Source: Rhodospirillaceae bacterium SYSU D60007 (GTDB lineage Bacteria; Pseudomonadota; Alphaproteobacteria; Reyranellales; Reyranellaceae). From it: a DNA stretch of 64,000 nucleotides. Below the pieces are notes generated by a model. The model was not told where the DNA came from. It was given only the letters and a program-made list of their open reading frames with translations, and did no database searches. The stretch covers positions 124,001 to 188,000 of the forward strand of contig QOCQ01000001.1 in the NCBI GenBank assembly GCA_003574685.1, in the 5' to 3' direction. Shown one piece after another: positions 1-7,386 of the stretch (the stretch's first letter is position 1; each line of letters starts with the position of its first letter). Made by a program: the position numbers and the translations under genes.

Positions 1-162
1 ATTCTGTCGCCGGGGACGGAGAAGATCGTCGCCGAGCAGATCCCCATGCGCAGGCTGGGGACGCCCGACGAGGTCGCCGACGTGATCCATTTCCTGTGCG
101 ACGGGCACGCCTCCTACGTCACCGGCGCCGAAATCCAGATCAACGGCGGCCAGCACGTGTAG
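1..162 (+). CDS. SDR-family oxidoreductase, C-terminal fragment
   Basis: The window opens inside this gene; only the last 53 codons are present. They read IPMRRLGTPDEVADVIHFL, then YVTGAEIQINGGQHV and a stop. This is the usual C-terminal substrate-loop and end strand of classical short-chain dehydrogenases of the FabG/PhaB type, which reduce a keto group with NAD(P)H. The ending INGGQ followed by a short tail is common in acetoacetyl-CoA and 3-oxoacyl-ACP reductases, but the Rossmann and YxxxK parts lie outside, so substrate cannot be assigned. A perfect GC-rich hairpin follows the stop. Confidence 0.85.
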   Translation: MLSPGTEKIVAEQIPMRRLGTPDEVADVIHFLCDGHASYVTGAEIQINGGQHV

Positions 163-172
163 CTCCACCTAG

Positions 173-193
173 CCTTCCCCCTCCGGGGGAAGG
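173..193. repeat. short palindrome between convergent genes
   Basis: A stem of nine bases (CCTTCCCCC, three-base loop, then GGGGGAAGG) lies between the ends of the SDR gene and the convergent DUF962 gene. It has no T-run. It matches the outer hairpins of the longer repeat elements at 7271-7379 and near 38 kb, so it is probably a solitary copy of that family. It may also help end transcripts from both sides. Confidence 0.6.
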
Positions 194-196
194 GAA

Positions 197-532
197 CTAC
201 GTGCGGATCTGGTGGCGCATCAGCTCGTTGCCGAGCCGGCCGGTCAGGAACAGGAAGCACATGCGGTAGTCGCTGATCAGCGACCATAGCGGGTACGTAA
301 AGGTCGCCGGGCGGTTCTTCTCGACGAAGAAATGTGCGATCCAGGCCGGACCGTAGCCCAGGAACGGCACGGCGATCAGCCACCACCAGTTCGCGGTCGC
401 CACCGCCCACACCAGAACCGCGGCCGACAGGATGGTGCCGAAATAGTGGATGCCGCGCGTTGCAGGCCTGGCGTGCTCGCGCAGATAGAAGGGCCAGAAC
501 TCGCCATAGGTGCGGCAGCTTCGTTCTGCCAT
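197..532 (-). CDS. DUF962 / Mpo1-like membrane protein
   Basis: A 111-residue protein of the DUF962 (YGL010w/Mpo1-like) family. The N-terminus carries the family pattern [20 protein letters not shown], with the conserved H-x3-P-x2-R-x2-H spacing. Two hydrophobic stretches follow (about residues 33-60), then an [15 protein letters not shown] segment. Yeast Mpo1 is an Fe(II)-dependent dioxygenase acting in fatty-acid alpha-oxidation at the ER; bacterial members are uncharacterised, and the shared histidines are only suggestive. The start is the first ATG. It is transcribed divergently from the sulfatase, with about 65 bases between them, so the two may share a promoter region. Confidence 0.8.
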   Translation of the reverse strand: MAERSCRTYGEFWPFYLREHARPATRGIHYFGTILSAAVLVWAVATANWWWLIAVPFLGYGPAWIAHFFVEKNRPATFTYPLWSLISDYRMCFLFLTGRLGNELMRHQIRT

Positions 533-597
533 GATCGCCTCCCGCGCGTCCTGTTCAATGTATGGCTGCCGGGCGCCGGGTTGAAGGGGGAGGCCAC

Positions 598-2007
598 ATG
601 CGACGCAAGGGGGGCAAGCCGAATTTCATCATCATCCTGATCGACGATCTGCGCTTCGACGAGGTCGGCATCTGCGGCCACCCCTACATGAAGACGCCGC
701 ACATTGATCGCATCGGCCGCGAGGGTACCCGCTTCGTCAATGCCTTCCATACGACGCCGCTGTGCTCGCCCAACCGCGCCTCGATCGTCACCGGCCAGTA
801 CGCCAGCCGGCACGGTATTATCGACAATGTCGCCCGCGACGCGCACAGCCACCGCCTGCCCAACTATCACGCGACCCTGCAGGAGCTGGGTTACGAGACG
901 GCGCATATCGGCAAATGGCACATGGGCAACAGCGCCGATCCGCGGCCGGGCTACGACACCTGGGTCAGCTTTCCCGGCCACGGCGCCATCCTCGACCCCG
1001 TGCTCAACGAGAACGGGCAAGAGACCAAATATCGGGGCTATATCACCGACCTGCTCAATGAGCGCGCCGTGGCATTCCTGCGCCGTCCCCGCGCCCGTCC
1101 GTTCGCCCTGTTTCTCGCCCACAAGGCGGTGCATCCCGACGCCTACCAGGCGGCGGACGGCACCATCGACTTCTCGCGGGGCGGCTATCTCCCTGCCGGG
1201 CGCCATCGCGATCTCTACAAGGGCGAACGCTTCCCGCGGCGTCGCAACGCCCGGCCGCCCGAAGAAGTCGTGCGCGCCAAGCCGGCCTTTCGCGAGGCCT
1301 TCGAGCTCAAGCGCAGCGAAAAGGCGCGGGCGCTGCTGGACGGCATCCAGGCAGGCACCGACGAGGAAATTCGTCTGCGCGCCGCCATGATGGCTTCGGT
1401 CGACGAAGGTGTCGGCGACATTTTCGCGGCCCTTGAGGACACCGGTCAGCTCGACAACACCATGATCCTGTTCCTGGGCGACAACGGTTACTTCTTCGGT
1501 GAGCACGGGCTGGGGCCCGAGCGCCGCTTCGCCTACGAGGAGGGAATCCGCTCACCGTTCCTGGTGCGCTATCCGCCGCTCTTCGACGCCGGCCAGCTCC
1601 GGTCCGAGCTGGTGCTGGCGCTGGACATTGCGCCCACCGTGGTCGATCTCGCCGGAGGCGCTGCACGGCACCGCCTCACATGCAGGGCCGTTCCTTGCGC
1701 GATCTGGTTCGGCCGACGAGGGGACGCCGGGCCGGCATGGCGCGACGCGTTCCTGTGCGAATATTTCAGCGACAACGCCATGCCGTGGCTGATCGGCATG
1801 AGCTACAAGGCGGTCCGCACGCGGCGCTACAAGTACATCCACTGGACTCAGCGCTCGCTCGACGGCCTTGCCTGCGACGAACTCTACGACCTTGGCGCCG
1901 ATCCCTATGAGATGACGAATCTCATCGGGCACCGCGCGCACGCGCCGACCGTGATCCGCATGCGCCGCCTGCTTGGCCGGCTGGTGGCACAGGCGGTCGG
2001 GCTGTAG
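598..2007 (+). CDS. sulfatase (type I, formylglycine-dependent), possibly frameshifted
   Basis: An alkaline-phosphatase-superfamily sulfatase of 469 residues from the ATG that follows GGGGGAGG; an ATG 36 bases upstream lacks a comparable ribosome site. Metal ligands appear in FIIILIDDL (DD at about residues 16-17). The maturation motif is C56-S-P-N-R, where cysteine becomes formylglycine. A second metal site is in [13 protein letters not shown]. Between about residues 355 and 379 the reading frame loses family character, while the next frame over the same bases reads [13 protein letters not shown], a typical sulfatase segment. The original frame then resumes with [12 protein letters not shown]. 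This suggests two compensating single-base indels or sequencing errors. No signal peptide is seen. The substrate is unknown; an anaerobic maturase or FGE gene is not in view. Confidence 0.88.
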   Translation: MRRKGGKPNFIIILIDDLRFDEVGICGHPYMKTPHIDRIGREGTRFVNAFHTTPLCSPNRASIVTGQYASRHGIIDNVARDAHSHRLPNYHATLQELGYETAHIGKWHMGNSADPRPGYDTWVSFPGHGAILDPVLNENGQETKYRGYITDLLNERAVAFLRRPRARPFALFLAHKAVHPDAYQAADGTIDFSRGGYLPAGRHRDLYKGERFPRRRNARPPEEVVRAKPAFREAFELKRSEKARALLDGIQAGTDEEIRLRAAMMASVDEGVGDIFAALEDTGQLDNTMILFLGDNGYFFGEHGLGPERRFAYEEGIRSPFLVRYPPLFDAGQLRSELVLALDIAPTVVDLAGGAARHRLTCRAVPCAIWFGRRGDAGPAWRDAFLCEYFSDNAMPWLIGMSYKAVRTRRYKYIHWTQRSLDGLACDELYDLGADPYEMTNLIGHRAHAPTVIRMRRLLGRLVAQAVGL

Positions 2008-2030
2008 CAGGGACGGCCGTTCTCGCGACG

Positions 2031-3041
2031 TTACGACTTGTTCAAATCACTGAACGTAAGCGTGTCGTCGAAGCCCGGTGTTTCGCTGCCGGCCAGGAAA
2101 GAGGAAAGGAACATCTTTCCTCTCACAAGGAAGCTCTCGCGCGAGCCGGGGGCTAGTCGCCCCGCCTGGACGGCCTGCCGGAAGGTCGCCAGGGCGGGAG
2201 CCGAGAGATCTGCATCCGGCATCGCATGCCGGTCTGCAGCCGCGGCCGCGCTGAGCATCACGCCCGTGTAGTAGAGCCGCACGAGCGCGCGGATCAGGGT
2301 CAGCCGGGCGAGCACGCCATCGTCCGGCTTGCGCCCATGCCAGGCCTGCAGTAGTGCGGCCTCCAACTCTGGCGAACGCGCCACACCGTCAAGGAGGATC
2401 GCCACATCGATCAGCGGGTCGTTGCGATACGCCGACTCCCAGTCGATCAGCCACAGGCGCACGCCGTCGAACAGGATGTTCTGTGGAACGGGATCGTTGT
2501 GGCTCGAGACGTGGCCGAGCGGCGCGGCGGCATATGTTTCGGCCAGGCGCGACATGCGTTCGGCACACAGATCGAGCTGGCCGGGCGCGAACAGACCGGT
2601 GCGGCGCACATGGTTGAACAGACGCGTCACGATATCGGGATAGTCGACGAAGCAAGGGAATTTCGGCCCTGCCTGCAGGCGCGCCAGTAACTGGCCCAGC
2701 GCCTGCACCACTGCCAGCTTCCCCCCGGCATAGGTCAACAGCGGCCGCCGCTCGACGAAGTCCATGACGACAACGCGGGCCGACTCGTCGACATGGTGAA
2801 GCCTCGGGGCGAGGCCCGCATCGGCCGCCATGCGCAGGCAAGTGTACTGGTGCGGATTGCGCAGGGGGCTTGGGATGCCCTCGACCCGCACCACGTAGCG
2901 CCGACCGCCGGTTTCGAAGCGGAAGACCGCTGCCCCCGAAATTCCGCCCGCAAGAGACGTCACCGCTGTAACAGACGCGGTTCCAAAGGCGGCGGCCAGT
3001 GCCGAATGCACCGCTTCGCGCTGGGCCGCGGACAATGCCAT
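2031..3041 (-). CDS. choline/ethanolamine kinase-like phosphotransferase
   Basis: A 336-residue member of the aminoglycoside phosphotransferase/choline kinase fold. The Brenner motif is HNDPVPQNILFDG (catalytic Asp and metal-binding Asn), followed by WLIDWESAYRNDPLIDVA, which holds the second Mg-binding acid. The N-terminal lobe has a glycine-rich segment, SLAGGISGAAVFRF. LicA-type enzymes phosphorylate choline or ethanolamine with ATP, but some relatives use aminoglycosides, methylthioribose or homoserine. An upstream in-frame ATG adds 43 basic residues without family character, so the start MALSAAQR was chosen. It is convergent with the sulfatase and divergent from asd. Confidence 0.8.
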   Translation of the reverse strand: MALSAAQREAVHSALAAAFGTASVTAVTSLAGGISGAAVFRFETGGRRYVVRVEGIPSPLRNPHQYTCLRMAADAGLAPRLHHVDESARVVVMDFVERRPLLTYAGGKLAVVQALGQLLARLQAGPKFPCFVDYPDIVTRLFNHVRRTGLFAPGQLDLCAERMSRLAETYAAAPLGHVSSHNDPVPQNILFDGVRLWLIDWESAYRNDPLIDVAILLDGVARSPELEAALLQAWHGRKPDDGVLARLTLIRALVRLYYTGVMLSAAAAADRHAMPDADLSAPALATFRQAVQAGRLAPGSRESFLVRGKMFLSSFLAGSETPGFDDTLTFSDLNKS

Positions 3042-3186
3042 AAAAGGGTCGTTGCTCAACGTCGACTCGGTGCAAGGCGCCCGGAACTTTGCGCGCCAAT
3101 CTTGCATGCGCCGGGGCCGGAGCGTAGAAGGATCGTTCGCGTGCGGGCCGTTCTCGCCGGCCGGCCGCAATTCTGGAGAAGGATCA

Positions 3187-4215
3187 ATGGGTTATAGAAT
3201 CGCCATCGTCGGCGCGACAGGCAATGTCGGCCGCGAGCTTCTCAATATCCTCGCCGAACGCAATTTCCCGGCCGACGATGTCGTCGCGCTGGCGTCGTCG
3301 CGGTCGGTGGGCAAAGAGGTGTCGTTTGGCGAGGACACGACCCTGAAAGTCCAGGATCTCGAGAAATTCGACTTCAAGGGCATCGACATCGTGCTGTCGT
3401 CACCGGGCGCCAGGGTGTCGGCGGTGCACAGTCCGCGGGCGGCCAAGGCCGGTGCGGTGGTGATCGACAACACCTCGCATTTCCGCATGGACCCTGATGT
3501 GCCGCTGGTCGTGCCAGAGGTGAATGCCCATGCCATTGCCGGCTGGTCGCGCAAGGGCATCATCGCCAACCCCAACTGCTCGACCATCCAGATGGTCGTG
3601 GCGCTGAAGCCGCTGCACGATGCCGCCACCATCCGGCGCGTCGTGGTGTCGACCTACCAGTCGACCTCCGGCAAGGGCAAGGACGCGATGGACGAGCTGT
3701 TTGGCCAGACCCGGGCGATCTACGTGAACGACCCGGTCGAGCCGAAGCAGTTCACCAAGCAGATCGCCTTCAACGTCATCCCGCATATCGACGTGTTCAT
3801 GGATGACGGCTCCACCAAGGAAGAGTGGAAGATGGTGGTCGAGACCAAGAAAATCCTCGACCCGCGTATCAAGGTCACGGCAACCTGCGTGCGCGTGCCG
3901 GTGTTCATCGGCCACTCAGAGGCGGTCAACCTCGAGTTCGAGCGGCCGCTGGACGAGACCGAGGCCCGGGCCATCCTGGGCAAGGCGCACGGCGTGACCG
4001 TCCTCGACCGACGCGAGGACGGCGGCTACATCACGCCGGTCGAGATTGCCGGCGACGATCCGGTGTATGTCAGCCGGATCCGCAGCGATCCCACGATCGA
4101 GAACGGCCTCAATCTCTGGATCGTCAGCGACAACCTGCGCAAGGGCGCGGCGCTGAATGCCATCCAGATCGCCGAGGAGATGATCAGGGGCCAGCACCTC
4201 AAGGCCGCCGCCTGA
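3187..4215 (+). CDS. asd: aspartate-semialdehyde dehydrogenase
   Basis: Makes aspartate semialdehyde from beta-aspartyl phosphate with NADPH, the branch step to lysine (DAP), threonine and methionine. The 343-residue length is normal. The Rossmann loop GATGNVGREL is at residues 9-18. The catalytic cysteine is C131 in NPNCSTIQMV. The substrate-binding histidine region follows in FIGHSEAVN. The start at MGYRIAIVG is supported by GGAGAAGG seven bases upstream; the open frame continues further upstream, but that part overlaps the divergent kinase start. A strong intrinsic terminator follows, so it is probably monocistronic. dapD at the far end of the window acts later in the same lysine branch. 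Confidence 0.97.
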   Translation: MGYRIAIVGATGNVGRELLNILAERNFPADDVVALASSRSVGKEVSFGEDTTLKVQDLEKFDFKGIDIVLSSPGARVSAVHSPRAAKAGAVVIDNTSHFRMDPDVPLVVPEVNAHAIAGWSRKGIIANPNCSTIQMVVALKPLHDAATIRRVVVSTYQSTSGKGKDAMDELFGQTRAIYVNDPVEPKQFTKQIAFNVIPHIDVFMDDGSTKEEWKMVVETKKILDPRIKVTATCVRVPVFIGHSEAVNLEFERPLDETEARAILGKAHGVTVLDRREDGGYITPVEIAGDDPVYVSRIRSDPTIENGLNLWIVSDNLRKGAALNAIQIAEEMIRGQHLKAAA

Positions 4216-4236
4216 TCTGCCCGGCACTGCCGACCG

Positions 4237-4269
4237 AAAGCCCCCGGCGCTCCGGCCCGGGGGCTTTTT
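4237..4269 (+). terminator. rho-independent terminator of asd
   Basis: AAAGCCCCCGG pairs with CCGGGGGCTTT around a short loop and is followed by TTTTT, 21 bases after the asd stop. Stem and T-run are both good, so asd transcription should stop here before the repeat pair and the next gene. Confidence 0.85.
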
Positions 4270-4279
4270 CGTTATTGCC

Positions 4280-4398
4280 GTCGTCCTGAGCGAAGCGAAG
4301 GACCCTGCGGTGGTGCGGCCAAGGACTGGCGCTGCTGGCAATTCACCGGCACCATCTGATCGAACGACCGCAAGGTCCTTCGCTTCGCTCAGGACGAC
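4280..4398. repeat. inverted pair of 32-base palindromic repeats (REPIN-like, family 2)
   Basis: Two copies of the core GTCCTGAGCGAAGCGAAGG (4280-4311 and, inverted, 4367-4398) flank a 55-base spacer. They differ at one of 32 positions. The core itself contains TTCGCTTCGC-type symmetry. This is a widely seen intergenic repeat class in high-GC proteobacteria. Here it sits between the asd terminator and the ribosome site of the MBL-fold gene, so it lies in that gene's leader. Confidence 0.8.
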
Positions 4399-4420
4399 GA
4401 GAGCGATCAGGGAGGCGGCG

Positions 4421-5299
4421 ATGACGCAGGTGAGGATCGGGGCAGCGATGGTGAGCCGGATCGAGGAGAGCTATGCGCCCAATTTCGAGGCCGCGAAGTT
4501 CTTTGCCGACTGGCGTCCCGAGGTGGTGGACCAGCACCGCGACTGGATGGTACCGGATCACTACGATCCAACCAGCGGCTTCATCAAGCTCAGCGTCCAT
4601 AGCTGGCTGATCCGCATCGGCGGCCGCACGATCCTGATCGATGCCTGCGTCGGCAACCACAAGCCGCGCCCGGCCCGGCCGATGTGGCACATGATGGAAA
4701 CGCCTTACCTCGAGCGGCTGGCCGAAGCAGGTGTAACTCCCGGGCAGATCGACATGGTGATGTGCACGCACCTGCACATGGACCATGTCGGCTGGAACAC
4801 GCGGCTGGACAACGGCCGCTGGGTGCCGACCTTTCCCAACGCGCGCTACGTCTTCAGCCAGGCCGATTACGACCACTACCTCGCGCTCGACCGCGACCCG
4901 GAGACGGGGCCGGTCAATCACGGCTCCTTCCGCGACAGCGTGCTGCCGGTGGTCGAGGCCGGGCTGGCGCAGATGGTGGCCGGCGCGCATACGCTCGACG
5001 AGCACCTCGCGATCGAGCCGGCGCCGGGCCACACGCCGGGCACCGTGGCGATCAAGCTTGGCTCGCAGGGCCAGCAGGCCCTGTTCTGCGGCGACATCCT
5101 GCACCACGCCGTGCAGGTGTTTCATCCCGAGTGGAACAGCTTCGCCTGCGCCGATGCGATCAACGCGCGCAAAAGCCGGCGCAAGGTGCTGGAGGATTGC
5201 GCCGGCTCGGGCGCGCTGCTGATGCCGGCGCATTTCGGCGCGCCGTTCGTCTGCCACATCGAAACCCGCGGCAGCCGCTTCACTCCCCGCTTCGACTGA
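4421..5299 (+). CDS. MBL-fold metallo-hydrolase
   Basis: A 292-residue metallo-beta-lactamase-fold protein. The HxHxDH zinc motif is THLHMDHVGW; later ligands are in PGHTPGTVAI, in GDILHH (bridging Asp) and in MPAHFGAPF near the end. The pattern resembles lactonase/hydrolase members such as N-acyl homoserine lactonases and methyl-parathion-hydrolase relatives, but the true substrate cannot be told. No signal peptide. GGGAGGCGG directly before ATG supports the start; upstream open frame runs through the repeat pair and was discarded. It stands alone between asd and the convergent DUF1080 gene. Confidence 0.88.
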   Translation: MTQVRIGAAMVSRIEESYAPNFEAAKFFADWRPEVVDQHRDWMVPDHYDPTSGFIKLSVHSWLIRIGGRTILIDACVGNHKPRPARPMWHMMETPYLERLAEAGVTPGQIDMVMCTHLHMDHVGWNTRLDNGRWVPTFPNARYVFSQADYDHYLALDRDPETGPVNHGSFRDSVLPVVEAGLAQMVAGAHTLDEHLAIEPAPGHTPGTVAIKLGSQGQQALFCGDILHHAVQVFHPEWNSFACADAINARKSRRKVLEDCAGSGALLMPAHFGAPFVCHIETRGSRFTPRFD

Positions 5300-5309
5300 C
5301 GCGGGGACC

Positions 5310-5346
5310 GCGGGCCTCCCGGCCCGCACCGGCGCGCCAGCGCCGG
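5310..5346. repeat. two adjacent GC hairpins between convergent genes
   Basis: GCGGGC-6-GCCCGC at 5310-5327 is followed directly by CCGGCGC-4-GCGCCGG at 5329-5346. They sit just after the MBL-fold stop and about 55 bases past the DUF1080 stop on the other strand. There is no T-run, so they are not classical terminators, but paired hairpins here could block read-through or RNase in both directions. Confidence 0.55.
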
Positions 5347-5400
5347 GTCATGGGCGCGGCAGGAGCTGCGCGGTCCCAGTGGAATACATTCGCGGCGGCA

Positions 5401-6012
5401 CTACAGCGGCTTGATCGCGACCTTGCGGAACTTCATCACGCCGGAACCATACTGCAGCGTAAACGGCCCCTCCGCGAACAGGCCGTTATGCAGCTCGGCG
5501 GTCTTCTGGCCGTTCAGCATGACGGTGATGTGCCGGCCCTTGGCGGTGATCTCGTAGGTGTTCCATTTGCCGCCCGCCTTGGGCATTGGGATGACCTCGA
5601 CGAAATTGACGATGCCGCCGGTGCCGTAGGTCGGGTCCTTGCGCTGGTCGAAAATGTTGACCTCGTAGCAGTTCTTGTCGGTGATCTTCGGCGGTTCCGA
5701 GCAGCGCAGGAAGATGCCGCTATTGGCATCGTCGCTGGCCCAGAACTCGACGTGCAGCATGAAGTCCTTGTACGCCTTCTTGCTCATCAGATGGGCCGTG
5801 CCCTCGCCCGTCTTCTTGTCGGCGACCACCGCGCCATCCTCCAGCCGCCAGTTGGCATCGCCGACTTTCTCCCAGTCACCCATGTTCTTGCCGTCCAGCA
5901 ACACGACCCACCCCTCGCCGGTCTGGGCGTTTGCCACGGATGACAGGCCGAGAGCGGCGGTGACGGCAATGACAGGTGCCAGGAAAAGACCGAAGCGCAT
6001 TGGGCGTGACAT
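5401..6012 (-). CDS. exported DUF1080 (3-keto-disaccharide hydrolase-like) protein
   Basis: A 203-residue protein with a clear N-terminal signal peptide (MRFGLFLAPVIAVTAALGL, then VANAQ cleavage). One DUF1080 lectin-like beta-jelly-roll domain fills the rest: GWVVLLDGKNMGDW at the start, then GIFLRC and AKGRHITVMLNGQKTAEL. The family is found in 3-keto-glycoside hydrolases and in carbohydrate-binding outer proteins; enzymatic activity here is inferred only from the family. The start MSRPMRFG is fixed by GGGAGGAAAC in front. The upstream open frame arises from the palindromic repeats and was rejected. Confidence 0.85.
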   Translation of the reverse strand: MSRPMRFGLFLAPVIAVTAALGLSSVANAQTGEGWVVLLDGKNMGDWEKVGDANWRLEDGAVVADKKTGEGTAHLMSKKAYKDFMLHVEFWASDDANSGIFLRCSEPPKITDKNCYEVNIFDQRKDPTYGTGGIVNFVEVIPMPKAGGKWNTYEITAKGRHITVMLNGQKTAELHNGLFAEGPFTLQYGSGVMKFRKVAIKPL

Positions 6013-6362
6013 GTTGTTTCCTCCCGATAGGCGGATCTTGGCTGATCTCAAGTCGAGTTGCCCGCCATGTGATGCAACCGGCGGCGGGTTCCGGATCATA
6101 GCGTAGAAATAGCCTTCATGGTGAGCTTGTCGAACCATGAAGGCGCTTCAGACCGCAGTGCCGGTTGCTTCATGGTTCGACAAGCTCACCATGAAGCGGC
6201 TTCTGACACCGACTCACCGTTTGGTGATCGGAAGCTGTTTTCGACCTGTCCGGTGCAGGCGCCCAACCTATTGCGATTTCCGGATAGCGATTCGGCGGCG
6301 GGCGGATTTCGGCCCTCCGCCATGGGGCGTAGCTTCGCATCACCACAGTCAGGAATCGAATC
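6013..6362. other. 350-base divergent intergenic region with repeat pair
   Basis: The region separates the divergently read DUF1080 gene and the LysM-tailed gene. It holds the family 1 inverted repeat pair at 6113-6197 and must contain both promoters. Short open frames here (translating to runs such as WFDKLTMK and VSLSNHE) are the repeat read in different frames and are not genes. I see no convincing -35/-10 pair. Confidence 0.6.
6113..6197. repeat. REPIN-like inverted repeat pair, family 1 (copy 1)
   Basis: Two hairpins, each with stem CTTCATGGT/ACCATGAAG and loop GAGCTTGTCGA (or its complement), lie in opposite orientation 23 bases apart, 85 bases in total. The same arrangement recurs at 20297-20383 and 63059-63143, with a single hairpin at 27487-27520. 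The fixed size and inverted pairing are the hallmarks of REPINs mobilised by a RAYT transposase, which is not in this window. Confidence 0.88.
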
Positions 6363-7262
6363 ATGGCCGAACCGGGAGACTATTTCACCGATCCCAACGA
6401 GAAGCTGCTGGCCACGACGGTCTGGGAGATCGCCGGCAAGCCGGCGAACGACAAGGCATGGAAGAAGCTTCATCCCGTGCACACCGCCTATGCCAACCTG
6501 CCATGGATGACGCGCCGTGTGATCCTGGCGCGAGACTGGATCACCAACGCGCGCGAGCAGCTTGACTGGCAGACGGGCAAGGACGATGGCGGCGTGCGCT
6601 TCGTCAACGAGTTCTTCGAGGAGCGATTCAAGCGCAAGACGGATTTCACGGCGAAGCAGATCGCCAATGTCGAGCATTTCTATGTGTCGGCCATGTACAG
6701 CGACCTCACGGGTCCGGCCCTTGTCGGCGTGCCAGTGGCACTGACGGCCATCTGGGAGTTCGGCATCGGGCCGCTGCGCATCCACTACCAGGAATCGCAG
6801 CGTGAGAAGGAGGGCAAGCCCTACCGCAGCAGCGTCGTGATCGAGAACATCAAGGAGAACATCCGGCAGTTCAAGGGAGCGGACCGCAACGGCTTCGTGT
6901 TTGGCCTCTCCTCCGGTGCGAAGAGTCAGCTCACGCAGGAGCTGGACAAGATCGTCGACTACTCGCTCAACAATCCGCTGGGCGATCCCCTGACCGTCAG
7001 CCCGATGAGCTACACGCTGGCGCGCAGCCGCAAGACGCGCCCGGGCGACACGCTATCGCTGATCGCCAAATGGGCCTACAAGGATGCGCAGAAATGGCCG
7101 CTGATCTGGCTGCACAACCGCGACAGGCTCAGCAGCAACTACAATGTCCTGGACCCGGATGTGTGGTTGGACGTGCCGTTCCTGTCGTCGGTGGAGCCAC
7201 AGCGGATCGAAGAAGCAAAGCGCATCGCCGCCGCCTGGCGCCCCGGCCTCGACTGGCGGTGA
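6363..7262 (+). CDS. protein of unknown function with C-terminal LysM-like domain
   Basis: A 299-residue soluble protein with no signal peptide or membrane segment. I do not recognise residues 1-215. They are rich in aromatic and charged residues and include NLPWMTRRVILARDWI and a helical IENIKENIRQFKGADRNGF. Residues about 220-275 look like a LysM domain: ARSRKTRPGDTLSLIAKWAY, then KWPLIWLHNRD, then VLDPDVWLDVPF, matching the familiar V-x-PGDTL-x-x-IA ... W-x-x-I-x-x-x-N-x-x ... I-x-P-G-x-x-L-x-IP pattern. LysM usually binds peptidoglycan or chitin, which is odd in a protein without an export signal. The gene is alone, with no operon partner, so no function is offered. Confidence 0.75.
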   Translation: MAEPGDYFTDPNEKLLATTVWEIAGKPANDKAWKKLHPVHTAYANLPWMTRRVILARDWITNAREQLDWQTGKDDGGVRFVNEFFEERFKRKTDFTAKQIANVEHFYVSAMYSDLTGPALVGVPVALTAIWEFGIGPLRIHYQESQREKEGKPYRSSVVIENIKENIRQFKGADRNGFVFGLSSGAKSQLTQELDKIVDYSLNNPLGDPLTVSPMSYTLARSRKTRPGDTLSLIAKWAYKDAQKWPLIWLHNRDRLSSNYNVLDPDVWLDVPFLSSVEPQRIEEAKRIAAAWRPGLDWR

Positions 7263-7270
7263 GGCGGCTG

Positions 7271-7379
7271 CCTTCCCCCGGAGGGGGAAGGTGGGGCGCA
7301 GCGCCGATGCTTCAACCAGCACGCAGGTGTTGCACCATCCTCCTTCCGCCCTTCGGGCACCTTCCCCTCCGGGGGAAGG
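7271..7379. repeat. composite palindromic element (family 3, short form)
   Basis: Outer hairpins CCTTCCCCC/GGGGGAAGG at both ends enclose a middle with GGTGGGGCGCAGCGCC on the left and CCGCCCTTCGGGCACC on the right. The element near 38 kb has the same order of parts with slightly different hairpins. It fills the space between the LysM-tailed gene and the end of the convergent tctA. Confidence 0.7.
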
Positions 7380-7386
7380 CTATGAC

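Noticed and set aside
6118-6565. Short open frames containing VSLSNHE, WFDKLTMK and related peptides
   Set aside because: They are translations of the family 1 palindromic repeats in different frames and recur at each repeat copy; not proteins.
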